In this document: positions 34,084-41,950 of the stretch, piece by piece
How positions within the stretch are numbered: the stretch's first letter is position 1
How the letters are laid out: each line of letters starts with the position of its first letter
Notes under the pieces: generated by a model
Databases searched by the model: none
What the model was told of the DNA's origin: nothing
What the model saw: the letters and a program-made list of their open reading frames with translations, nothing else
Made by a program: the position numbers and the translations under genes
Assembly: GCA_018780265.1 (NCBI GenBank)
Contig: JADMJV010000004.1
Coordinates: 1 to 52,633, forward strand
Source of the DNA: a bacterium
GTDB lineage: Bacteria; Vulcanimicrobiota; Xenobia; Xenobiales; JADMJV01
Length of the DNA stretch: 52,633 nucleotides
Direction of reading: 5' to 3'

Positions 34084-36363
34084 ATGCAGATTCAACGTCA
34101 ACCTGGCCAACTGGCCTATGCGCCTAAAAAAATCGGAACTCAGGACTATCCTGCCAATCCGGCCTTGGACACCTGGAGTGCGTCGACCGAAGTGCCTTCG
34201 TTGGCCAAGTTTTTCCGTATGTCAGTGGCTAAAAACCCGGAAGGCCCTTACCTGGGTGCCAAAGTAGGCGATAGCTATCAGTATCAAAGCTACCGTGAAG
34301 TTGAGTCCAGTGTGGAGAAAATGGCCGCAGGCCTGATTGGCCTCAAGCTACAACCTGGGGACCGGGTGGCTACTTTTGCCGACAACCGACCGGAATGGCG
34401 CGTCACGGACTTCGCCATCGCCTACGCTGGCCTGGTCCATGCGCCCCTTTACAATCAGATGTCGGACCGCAATGCCGAATACATTCTCAAGGATAGCGGA
34501 GCCCAGGCGGTGGTTGTGGACAGCGCCGCTCGACTGAAACAGGTGCTGGTCTCCAACCTGCCCGACCTGAAAACCATTATAGTGGCCGGCAATGTTGATT
34601 TAAGCAAAGAAAGCGACCCACGTCTGATTTCCTGGAACGACTTTCAGGCCCAAGGCGAGAGCCAATTGCCCCAACAGAAGGCCGAAATGGAGGCGCGCAT
34701 TGCCGCCACCCGCCCCCAAGACATGGGCGGGATGGTCTACACTTCAGGCTCGACCGGCGACCCCAAAGGTGTGCTGCTTTCTCATGGGAACTGGCTCTCC
34801 GATGTTGAGGGAGTGTTGCGCATGGCCAACAACGACCCTACCGCCACGCTGACCACCGTGCGCCGGGATGACCGATACCCTTCGGTATTGCCTCAAGGGC
34901 ATGTTATGGGTCGAGTGGCCGATTATGTGATCACTGCCGAGGGCGGTTCAATTGCTTATCCCGAGAGTTTGATGGCCTTCAAGAAGGACATGAAAATCCT
35001 CAAGCCCACCGTGATGGCCGTGACGCCGCTGTTCTTTCAAAAGATCTACGAGGAAGCTGAGAAAAAGTCTCGCAAGGACGACGGCCCTGTCATCAATCCC
35101 CGCTTAGCGGGACTGGGCGCCGGAGCGGCCGGGGCCGCGCTAGGCGGAGTGAGTGGGGTCCTGGCTGGAACCTTGTTCGGTGGAGGACTTCTGCAATGGG
35201 GACTGGCCATCGCCGGAGCCACTTTGGGCGGCGTGTTGGCCGATAAGGCAGCCACCGAGGCGGCGGAAAAATTGACCAAATCGGCAGTCTTTGATTGGGC
35301 CGTGGGCAATTCGCGAGAATACTACGAAAGCCACGGCAACCCCTCGATTGGTCAGCGAGTCGGCCACTTCCTGGGGGAGAAAATGGTTTTCTCCAAGGTT
35401 CGCCAGTCGGTGGACCAGGCCACCGGCGGGGAAATTCGCTTGATGATGAGTGGCGGCGCACCCCTGGGGGGGGAAGTCGAGGGACTTTTCCGCTCGGCAG
35501 GATTCCAGATTGCTCAGGGCTACGGACTTTCGGAAACCGCCGGCGCCTCCATCATGAATAACCCGGCCAAAGCGCAGTTAGGCACGGTAGGACAGACCTT
35601 GCCGGGCGTGGAGGCGCGACTGGATTCTGAAACGCAAGAAATTCAACTGCGCGGACCCAACATCATGTCCGGTGGTTACCTGAACAAGCCCGAGAAGACC
35701 GCCGAAAGCTTCACCGCGGACGGTTGGTATCGCACCGGTGATAAGGGCAAGATTATCAGTGTGCCCACCCGCAGCCCCCTCACCTTGGGTGGCTTGGGCG
35801 CGGCCGCCGGGGCCGGACTGGGCGCTTTGGCTGGAGCGGCCATGGGGCACCCGGCAATAGGAGCGGCCCTGGCTGGCGTACTGGGCGGTGCCATCGGCGT
35901 AGGTGTGGCCAAAAGCGAAACGGAAGACTATTACTCAATCACGGGCCGCATTAAGAGCCAGTTCAAGCTGCCTGGTGGTGAATACGTCACCCCCGAACCC
36001 ATTGAGGAAAACCTCAAAGGCAGTCCATTTATCGCCGAAGCCGTGGTAGTGGGTGCCAAAGACCGCGATATAGTGGGGGCCCTGATTATTCCCAAATTTG
36101 ACAACCTCAAGGGCTGGGCGGCAAGCAAGGGCATCCCCACCGACGACCTGAAATTGCTTATCAGCAATCCAGAGGTGAAGGACCTGCTCCGTAAGGAGGC
36201 TCTCGAGCGTAGCTCGGTGCATGCCAAGCACGAACAGGTAAGAGCCGTAGCCCTGCTTGACCACGAATTCACGGTAGCTGCCGACGAATTGACGCCCAGC
36301 TTTAAGGTGAAGCGACCAGTGGTGCTTGAGCGCTACGCCGAACTGATCGATTCGATGTTCTAG
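34084..36363 (+). CDS. Long-chain acyl-CoA synthetase with two inserted glycine-zipper modules
   Basis: 759 residues. AMP-forming ligase core: YTSGSTGDPKG at 219-229, GYGLSETAG at 479-487, WYRTGD near 548-553, hinge GRIKSQF at 621 and a C-terminal lysine in TPSFKVKRP. Two stretches are foreign to the family. Residues about 337-397 (GLGAGAAGAALGGVSGVLAG...) are placed after the KIYEEAEKKS helix, and residues about 558-612 (LTLGGLGAAAGAGLGALAGAAMG...) follow the TGD motif just before the hinge. Both are glycine-zipper hairpins like those of neighbouring proteins. The leader MQIQRQPGQL also matches that group. AAGGGG precedes the ATG. Probably membrane-bound fatty-acid activation; two window motifs lie inside. 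Confidence 0.88.
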   Translation: MQIQRQPGQLAYAPKKIGTQDYPANPALDTWSASTEVPSLAKFFRMSVAKNPEGPYLGAKVGDSYQYQSYREVESSVEKMAAGLIGLKLQPGDRVATFADNRPEWRVTDFAIAYAGLVHAPLYNQMSDRNAEYILKDSGAQAVVVDSAARLKQVLVSNLPDLKTIIVAGNVDLSKESDPRLISWNDFQAQGESQLPQQKAEMEARIAATRPQDMGGMVYTSGSTGDPKGVLLSHGNWLSDVEGVLRMANNDPTATLTTVRRDDRYPSVLPQGHVMGRVADYVITAEGGSIAYPESLMAFKKDMKILKPTVMAVTPLFFQKIYEEAEKKSRKDDGPVINPRLAGLGAGAAGAALGGVSGVLAGTLFGGGLLQWGLAIAGATLGGVLADKAATEAAEKLTKSAVFDWAVGNSREYYESHGNPSIGQRVGHFLGEKMVFSKVRQSVDQATGGEIRLMMSGGAPLGGEVEGLFRSAGFQIAQGYGLSETAGASIMNNPAKAQLGTVGQTLPGVEARLDSETQEIQLRGPNIMSGGYLNKPEKTAESFTADGWYRTGDKGKIISVPTRSPLTLGGLGAAAGAGLGALAGAAMGHPAIGAALAGVLGGAIGVGVAKSETEDYYSITGRIKSQFKLPGGEYVTPEPIEENLKGSPFIAEAVVVGAKDRDIVGALIIPKFDNLKGWAASKGIPTDDLKLLISNPEVKDLLRKEALERSSVHAKHEQVRAVALLDHEFTVAADELTPSFKVKRPVVLERYAELIDSMF
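34950..34961 (+). repeat. Window motif copy 8 (AATTGCTTATCC)
   Basis: One mismatch at the last base, inside the acyl-CoA synthetase gene, read in a different frame from most copies (SIAYP). Confidence 0.7.
36152..36163 (+). repeat. Window motif copy 9 (AATTGCTTATCA)
   Basis: Exact, second copy within the acyl-CoA synthetase gene, read as KLLIS. Confidence 0.8.
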
Positions 36364-36947
36364 AGACAAAGTCAACTTCGAGAAATGCAACCACGTTAGT
36401 GGATTTCCGTCCACGAAGTAGGTGCCCGCAGGATTCCCGACTTTCCCGCCTATAAAAGGCCTGACCGGCGTCGGGGGGACATAAAGACGCCTGCCTCCCG
36501 TCGCCCCTTTAGGACGGATCAAACCATTGGAAGGCTTTGAGCCTGGAAGTGAAACTCCGTACAACCCAGGGTCATCTGGCGCTGGTTTTCTCCCCAATAG
36601 CGGTTGGAAGGGCCTGGTGATTCTCCTTTTCAAGAACCAGACACGGCCCTTTGCCCCAGCTCAACGGGGCCTCAAAATCTGGGGTAGGGAGATTTACGTG
36701 ACCTCCCGATTGAACATCGGCACGGGGCGGGCCAGCGCAACCAAAGACAGCCTCCGACGGCCTTCGACCAGGCGGGAAACAAGGATGCGACAAGCAGGCT
36801 GGATAAAAATTTTTGTCGACGCATCAGTCCCGTTGCCCCATAAAATTGCTTATCATGGGGGCAGGAGGGCGGAGAAATCAACAAAGCGTTGATACGGATT
36901 TACATTCCGGCCAAGTCTTGGCAGCAATTTGCACCTAAACTAAGCGC
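36364..36947. other. 584-base stretch without a supported gene
   Basis: A 121-codon plus-strand frame (36527-36892) lacks any protein-like pattern except KIAYHGG, which comes from the repeat motif at 36842. Sequence around 36842-36861 is identical over 20 bases to the start of the rhodanese gene (reverse strand, near 13495-13514). TAAACT at 36936-36941 lies six bases before the next ATG and could be the -10 box of a leaderless transcript. No RNA fold recognised. Confidence 0.4.
36844..36855 (+). repeat. Window motif copy 10 (AATTGCTTATCA)
   Basis: Exact, intergenic, about 100 bases before the glycine-zipper/papain-like gene. Confidence 0.8.
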
Positions 36948-37979
36948 ATGAAAGTCCAGCAGCTTCCCAGCCTGCCCGTCAAAAGGTTAGCCACCCCGCC
37001 CACACCGGGCCCAAGCAAGATTGCGCCTGACCAAGTAGATTTGGCTTCGGCTCCACGCAAGGCGTTAGGGGCCTGCGGGGCGCTGGCGGGGCTGTGCCTT
37101 GGACGCCTGGGCCCTGCCGCTGCAGGGGGCACGAGCGGATGGATGCTGGGCAAAGCTCTGGCCGACGGTCTGGGCGGCAGCCTGGGAGTGATGGGCGGCC
37201 TGGCCGGTATGGCCGCCGGAGTCTACGCAGGCTATCTTGTGGAGAAGAAAACTCGTGCAGGTCGACTGGCCGGTGGTCTGGTGGGAGGCGCCATCGGAAG
37301 TGCGGCTGGCAGCCTGGCTGGCGCGCTAGGCTGGCAGCCTGGCGCAACCTTGGCCTCGGAGACACGCGGATTTAGCCTGAACAATCTGCCCTATAAGCTT
37401 CTCAATCCCAACTACACCAGTCGCCACCGCCTGACCCCAGAAGAAGCCGCCCCGGGCATGGCCCTGGTCAAGCCGGGCGACGTGATCATCACCAGCGATG
37501 ACGAAGACTTCCAGTTGGAGTTGATGCAAAAGCTGATAGGTGCCTCGGCTGACTGGACCCACGCTGCTCTGGTGGACGAAGAGCGGCAGAGCCTGGACAT
37601 CTATATCACCAGCAATAAGCCGGTGCGCAACGCCCTGGACTTCATTTTCACTGACAATCACCACGTAAGCGTGCTGCGGCCCAGGTACGCCAGCCCCGAG
37701 TCAAGGACCAAAACGCTCGACTACATGCGGTCGCAGTTTGAAAAAATCACCTACGACCACAAATTTGATTTACAGTCAGACGACGCTCAGTATTGTCAGG
37801 AATATCTCTACAAAGGCTTCCAGCACGGCGCGCCGGAGATCCACATTCCGGTCCGCAAGGTGCCTTTGTGGGGGCGCGAACTGATCACTTCAGACGAGTT
37901 CCGCGACTGCAAAGATATGGAACTGGTCTGGTCGAGTGGCAGCGACTTCAAATACAACTTCCTGAGCAAGGTTACCTAA
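36948..37979 (+). CDS. Glycine-zipper protein with a permuted papain-like (YiiX/NlpC-P60) enzyme domain
   Basis: 343 residues. Leader MKVQQLPSLPVKRLATPPTPGPSK; glycine-zipper region 41-128 (GACGALAGLCLG..., GGLAGMAAGVYAGYL, AGGLVGGAIGSAAGSLAGALG). From about 165 a permuted NlpC/P60 fold follows: KPGDVIITSDDE, then H205 in WTHAALVD, then C283 in AQYCQEYLYKGF as likely nucleophile. Such enzymes cut amide or thioester/ester bonds in peptidoglycan or acylated substrates. No signal peptide. Ends with a 4-base convergent overlap with a double PilZ gene. Confidence 0.75.
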   Translation: MKVQQLPSLPVKRLATPPTPGPSKIAPDQVDLASAPRKALGACGALAGLCLGRLGPAAAGGTSGWMLGKALADGLGGSLGVMGGLAGMAAGVYAGYLVEKKTRAGRLAGGLVGGAIGSAAGSLAGALGWQPGATLASETRGFSLNNLPYKLLNPNYTSRHRLTPEEAAPGMALVKPGDVIITSDDEDFQLELMQKLIGASADWTHAALVDEERQSLDIYITSNKPVRNALDFIFTDNHHVSVLRPRYASPESRTKTLDYMRSQFEKITYDHKFDLQSDDAQYCQEYLYKGFQHGAPEIHIPVRKVPLWGRELITSDEFRDCKDMELVWSSGSDFKYNFLSKVT

Positions 37980-38650
37980 CCCAGGGCCTGCAGGTAACCT
38001 TCTACCAGGCGGGCCTGAGCCTGAGTCAAACGGTCGGCATCAAAACACAAACCGTGTTGCTCGCTCCCCCCCTCCAACTGACGAGAATAGACGATTCTGG
38101 CCGCCAAAGGTTCAGCGCCTTCCAATTGCACGGCCAGATTGACTCTGGCCCCTTCCTGAACGCCAAGAATCGGCTTGGGGGTTTCGACCAGCGCTCCACC
38201 CAGGCCCAAATCGAGCATGGTGCAACCGTAAACCTTACCTGCCAGCGTCAGATCCGCCTGGACGGAGATACGAGCTCGCAAAGTTCGCCTTCGCTCGTAG
38301 AGGGATCGAGTTTCAAAGCCCAGGCGTCGCAGCGCCCCTTTGACCCAAGAATTTTCCAACTGCTCCAGCCCGTCGCGATAGACCACGCCGGTCTCAAAGT
38401 TATCGCCCGTTGAGCGGGGCCGGCACCAAACCACCCGCACAGAGAGAGAACCCATGTCTGCCTGTTGAACGCTGAAACATTCCTCGGCCTGCAACTCTTG
38501 AGCAGACAGCAAGCGCATTCCACCGAGACCCATATTGATTACGCTGGCCTTGAAGCTGTTGTCAGGTCGAGTGCACTCAACCTGATAGCAGCAATCTACC
38601 CTCGTTGTGTTGCGCCGTTCGGCAGCCGGGGCTATGAGTTTCTTTTCCAT
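37976..38650 (-). CDS. Protein with two PilZ domains, second copy
   Basis: 224 residues. First PilZ: RRNTTR (RxxxR) with NMGLGG; second: RRTLR with DLGLGG. Both have the arginine pair and the D/N-x-x-x-G-G element needed for c-di-GMP binding. Layout (PilZ, linker W.KGALRRLGFE, PilZ) matches the protein at 9966, which has WVSSILQLLGFP at the same place, so the two are paralogues. Here too it lies against a glycine-zipper gene. Cytoplasmic c-di-GMP receptor. Confidence 0.82.
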   Translation of the reverse strand: MEKKLIAPAAERRNTTRVDCCYQVECTRPDNSFKASVINMGLGGMRLLSAQELQAEECFSVQQADMGSLSVRVVWCRPRSTGDNFETGVVYRDGLEQLENSWVKGALRRLGFETRSLYERRRTLRARISVQADLTLAGKVYGCTMLDLGLGGALVETPKPILGVQEGARVNLAVQLEGAEPLAARIVYSRQLEGGSEQHGLCFDADRLTQAQARLVEGYLQALG

Positions 38651-38726
38651 AAGGCAACCCTTCGCGGCGTTGTCAACAACTCATTCCAGCAGGTTACTCG
38701 GCCGCCAAAGTGAATAGCCAGGGACT

Positions 38727-39311
38727 GTGCAACCTAGAAATATTGTCATTGAAATGCCCGACTGGATCGAGCAAGAATTGGCCAAGAGATCTGAAGTGTA
38801 TCCCACTCTGGATTCTCGGGTGGCTCTGGTGGTCGAATTCTCTCGCCTCAACATCGAACACAAAACCGGTGGGCCTTTTGCGGCTGGTGTCTTCGAGTTG
38901 GCCAGCGGGCGACTGGTCAGCCTGGGTGTCAACCGGGTGGTGGCCTCCTGCGTGTCCTCCGCCCACGCCGAGTTTACAGCCCTGTCGCTGGCGCAACAAC
39001 GACTGGGAAGCTTTGACCTGGGGGGCCCCGGACTACCAGACCATGAACTGGTCGTAAACTGGCGTCCTTGCGCCATGTGCTTTGGGGCTGTGATCTGGTC
39101 GGGGGTAAGATCGCTGGCGCTGGCTGGCAGTGGATCGGCCGTGGAGGAGATCACCGGTTTTGACGAGGGGCCCCTGGTGGACGACTGGATCGGCGAATTG
39201 AACAACCGGGGCATCAAAGTGGCTGACAATCTGGCCCGCGAGGCCGCCTGCGAGGTATTCCGAGCCTTTCGCGATAGCAATCAACTGGTCTACAACGCTC
39301 GCCGGGGTTGA
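38727..39311 (+). CDS. Zinc-dependent nucleoside/base deaminase family protein
   Basis: 194 residues. CDA-fold signature: SSAHAEFTAL (zinc-binding His plus catalytic Glu) and WRPCAMCFGAVIWSGV (PCxxC zinc ligands). The context of these motifs is closest to guanine deaminase/TadA-type members. The GTG start at 38727 follows AGGGA; the ATG at 38754 is an alternative. Its final bases contain the -35 box of the tRNA-Arg promoter. Confidence 0.82.
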   Translation: MQPRNIVIEMPDWIEQELAKRSEVYPTLDSRVALVVEFSRLNIEHKTGGPFAAGVFELASGRLVSLGVNRVVASCVSSAHAEFTALSLAQQRLGSFDLGGPGLPDHELVVNWRPCAMCFGAVIWSGVRSLALAGSGSAVEEITGFDEGPLVDDWIGELNNRGIKVADNLAREAACEVFRAFRDSNQLVYNARRG

Positions 39312-39336
39312 CAACGATCCTCTGCAAAGATAAATT
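39308..39336 (+). promoter_or_regulatory. Promoter of tRNA-Arg
   Basis: A consensus TTGACA (39308-39313), 17-base spacer and TAAATT (39331-39336) put the transcript start near 39343, three bases before the tRNA. The -35 box overlaps the deaminase stop codon. Confidence 0.7.
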
Positions 39337-39345
39337 GAGAGTCCT

Positions 39346-39421
39346 GTCTCTATAGCTCAATGGATAGAGCGTCTGGCTTCGGACCAGAAGGTTGGGGGTT
39401 CGAGCCCCTCTAGGGACGCCA
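39346..39421 (+). tRNA. tRNA-Arg (anticodon TCG)
   Basis: 76 bases including an encoded CCA. Acceptor GTCTCTA/TAGGGAC, D-stem GCTC/GAGC, anticodon stem TCTGG/CCAGA with loop CTTCGGA, T-arm GGGGG-TTCGAGC-CCCTC (one G-T pair). Anticodon TCG reads CGA, arginine. A T-run (39424-39428) follows and may help termination. Confidence 0.93.
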
Positions 39422-39437
39422 ATTTTTTCCGCTTTGA

Positions 39438-39515
39438 TGGTGGACGACCAGGGAGTTGAACCCTGAAAGAACAGCCTCCAGTCGGTTTTAACTGTTGAAT
39501 GCGCCTGCGTCGCCC
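39438..39515 (-). other. tRNA-like sequence, probably a remnant
   Basis: On the minus strand, a 7-base acceptor (GGGCGAC with GTCGTCC, one G-T pair), a perfect T-arm (CAGGG-TTCAACT-CCCTG), discriminator A and CCA are all present in a tRNA-sized 78-base span. The part where the D and anticodon arms should be does not fold canonically; the best hairpin is CAGTT-(6 bases)-GACTG. Could be a tRNA pseudogene, an attachment-site remnant, or an odd tRNA-like RNA. Confidence 0.45.
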
Positions 39516-39592
39516 GTGATTTGGGCGTCAGCATTTTTTCAGGGCACTGGTATATACCTTTGTTACACAAATATAGCAATCAAGGGGCGACC

Positions 39593-40168
39593 ATGCAAAT
39601 CCAAACTTTTTCCGGCGGACTACCTCAAGTCAACAATCTTCCTCAGGCTCCCAAGCCACCCGAAGACCCCAAGCCCCCCTCGGAGAAATGGGACTCGGTA
39701 ACCTTCGATTCGACCACCAACACCTACCACTTTGAGCGACCGGGCCATCACTACTCGGCAGCCCGCATGAATCCACTCAAAGAGGGCTTGACTGGCGCAG
39801 CCTTGATCGGAATTCCCTCCGCCGTTGGCGCACTCCAGAACGCGGCCCTGGGTTCACTGGGCGCCACTGCGGTGACGGCCATTGCCGGGCCAACCCTGGG
39901 AGCGGTCATTGGTGGGGTATGGATGGGTCACGCGGCCTACAAAGGCACCAATGAGAATCCCATGTACACTGGCCTGGCTGCCATTTTCGGAGCGGGTGTG
40001 GGCGCTGTTGCTTTCCCGCTCCTGCAAATGCCAGGCGTTTGGGGTGGAGTTTCAGGCGCCGCCGCAGCCGCTGGCGGAATCGGCGCGGTCGCGGCCTTGT
40101 GGGCATTGAGCAGCAATCACAAGTTGGACCAGAAAGCGCTGGAGGCTGGCTACAAACCCCAGTCGTAA
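39593..40168 (+). CDS. Glycine-zipper protein
   Basis: 191 residues. AAGGGG six bases before ATG 39593, the same ribosome site as the acyl-CoA synthetase gene. Leader MQIQTFSGGLPQVNNLPQ, then a Pro-rich stretch (PKPPEDPKPPSEKW) and, from about residue 65, Gly/Ala helices (GSLGATAVTAIAGPTLGAVIGG, GLAAIFGAGVGAVAF, GGVSGAAAAAGGIGAVAALWAL). No signal peptide. Likely membrane-associated. Convergent with the next gene, three bases apart. Confidence 0.7.
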   Translation: MQIQTFSGGLPQVNNLPQAPKPPEDPKPPSEKWDSVTFDSTTNTYHFERPGHHYSAARMNPLKEGLTGAALIGIPSAVGALQNAALGSLGATAVTAIAGPTLGAVIGGVWMGHAAYKGTNENPMYTGLAAIFGAGVGAVAFPLLQMPGVWGGVSGAAAAAGGIGAVAALWALSSNHKLDQKALEAGYKPQS

Positions 40169-40171
40169 CCC

Positions 40172-41533
40172 TCAGTAGTTGCCGGAGGCACCGTAGCTAT
40201 GGGTATCTTTGCTCTGCAGCAACTTGATGCCCATGGCTTTGGTCAACTCGATGTGTTTGGCCGTCAAATCGCCTCCATCATTTTCAAAGATGTGATAGTC
40301 GGAGAACATCTCGCGCGGTAGTCGATTGTTTCGCACGGATTCGGGTTGCCGGGCCAGTTCCTCAGGTGACAGATTACGAGTCCGCTCATAATTGTCCAAA
40401 GCCGTACGCACTGACTTTAGCTCGCTTACAGTCTGGTTCTTCATCATCAGGGTAGGCATGTCACCCTTGGCGTACTCCGAGGCGTATTGACGATAGAAGT
40501 CCATAGTGCGCTTGGTATTGTCCCCCCCATTGAGCCGGTTGATGTTGTCCACCTCCACCGAATCGTGACCTTCGGCCTTGGCCTGGCGCGCCTGGCCGAT
40601 GCTGTGCTCCTGCCAGCCCCGCCGGTTCCACTCCTGCATACCGGCACTGCTATCACTCTGATGGGTCAGCTTGATAGGCGGATGGACATTGGCGGCGGCC
40701 CGGCGAGTCCGTTCCCACTCCTCCTTCCCCCAGCCACTCTCGCCGGTGGGACCTCCGCGACCCTCCAGATAAAGGTGAGTTTTGGCTCCCTCCTGGCGGG
40801 CCATGCGCGCCAATCTTTGTTGTTTTTCGGACTCATTATTAGGGTCAATGCCCACCATGGTCGTCTTGCCCTGGGCGCGGTTGTCCCGAATCTGCTTACG
40901 GACCTTGTCGGGCTCTTGAGGCTTGGAGCGAAAAGTGAAACTGTCGACCCGCTTGCCTGACTTCCCCGTGGAGGCCACGGCCTGAACCTTGTCGGCCGGT
41001 TGGGGAATGCCTTCGGTTTTTCCAGGACCGTCACTCTTGTTGGAAGCCTCGGTCGCCGAGGTCGCTTCCGGGGGCTTCAGTCCCTTGTTGAGAGCGGCCA
41101 TGGTTTCTGGTCCCACCTTGCCGTCGACGGTCAGATTGTGCTGCTTCTGGAACTTGCTCACAGCCTTCTGGGTCAGCGGTCCAAACTTTCCGTCAACCTC
41201 TAGCTGATTCTTAGCGCCCTGATTGAGGTGATTTTGAAGGTCCTTGACGCTCTGTCCCTTCGACTTGCGTTCCAGAGTATCGCCGGCCAACGGATTCAGG
41301 TCGGGCGATTTGGCAGCAGCGGAGGGGGCGGCCCAGGACGAAAAGTTGGGAACCTGACCCTGCTGAGGCTGGGATCCGGCATCCTTAGACAGCCTCACCT
41401 GGTCATGGGCCTTGGGAGCTTTGGCCTGGGTGCTCCCGGACGGCTTCTTGGTAGGTGCCGACCGCTTGGCACTGGTAGTGGGTTTGCTGGTTCGCGTCGG
41501 AGCCGACTTCTTAGAACTTGAAACAGTGGACAT
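40172..41533 (-). CDS. Peptidoglycan-binding protein with GH114-like barrel
   Basis: 453 residues. N-terminal 90 residues are Ser/Thr/Lys/Pro-rich without a signal peptide. Residues about 92-152 are a PG_binding_1 domain (KDLQNHLNQG..LEVDGKFGPLTQKAVSKFQKQHNLTVDGKVGPETMAALN). From about 195, a TIM-barrel-like domain: GKTTMVGIDPNN, THLYLEGRGG and GHDSVEVDNINRLNGG, the last resembling the catalytic strand of GH114 alpha-galactosaminidases (VE.DN). Likely acts on cell walls or exopolysaccharide. How it leaves the cell is unclear. GGAGG precedes the ATG. Confidence 0.7.
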   Translation of the reverse strand: MSTVSSSKKSAPTRTSKPTTSAKRSAPTKKPSGSTQAKAPKAHDQVRLSKDAGSQPQQGQVPNFSSWAAPSAAAKSPDLNPLAGDTLERKSKGQSVKDLQNHLNQGAKNQLEVDGKFGPLTQKAVSKFQKQHNLTVDGKVGPETMAALNKGLKPPEATSATEASNKSDGPGKTEGIPQPADKVQAVASTGKSGKRVDSFTFRSKPQEPDKVRKQIRDNRAQGKTTMVGIDPNNESEKQQRLARMARQEGAKTHLYLEGRGGPTGESGWGKEEWERTRRAAANVHPPIKLTHQSDSSAGMQEWNRRGWQEHSIGQARQAKAEGHDSVEVDNINRLNGGDNTKRTMDFYRQYASEYAKGDMPTLMMKNQTVSELKSVRTALDNYERTRNLSPEELARQPESVRNNRLPREMFSDYHIFENDGGDLTAKHIELTKAMGIKLLQSKDTHSYGASGNY

Positions 41534-41950
41534 CGTGGCCTCCAGATGGCTGCGGATGCGCCCAGTTTGGCATGCCGCGGTGCGTGCACCCAGAGCACAG
41601 AATTTGCAAAATTGTTATAAATACTTCCAATTTGTTACCATTTCGACTGCCCAAGATTCAAAAAGTCCGGGCAGGTGTATCAAGGCGGTGTCAACAACCT
41701 TTACCCACGTCCACGCCAGCCGCGTGCGCCAGCTTGACCGACTGGGACAGAGGCGGCGACTACCAGGTCAATGAGAGGGGTCTCACCCCGTGGCGATTGG
41801 ATCGACAGACCAATTGGACACTTTCGGCTTAGGGCCCGTCCCAAAATAACATAGACACTCGGGCCGTCGATCCATTAACAACTTGGTGCGCGCCCGACGA
41901 ATTCTACCTGGCCCGCGGGATTTTGACGGAGAGCGGCGGAAGGAACCGCG
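41534..41950. other. 417-base stretch without a gene
   Basis: No frame with recognisable content. The left 100 bases are AT-rich for the region (TTATAAATA near 41614) and probably hold the promoter of the minus-strand gene; the last 15 bases (GGAAGGAA) are the ribosome site of the DUF2237 gene. No terminator or RNA seen. Confidence 0.4.

Noticed and set aside
36527..36892. 121-codon plus-strand gene upstream of the zipper/papain gene
   Set aside because: No protein-like pattern other than residues encoded by the DNA motif; no ribosome site.
39438..39800. A full tmRNA on the minus strand
   Set aside because: The T-arm matches tmRNA, but the 5' part would overlap the well-supported gene at 39593 and no matching 5' end or tag frame is visible.
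21396..41832. ACACTTTCGGC present at 21402 region and 41818 region, both after TTGG
   Set aside because: Identical 11-mers between distant places are expected hundreds of times in a window this size; the flanks do not match.
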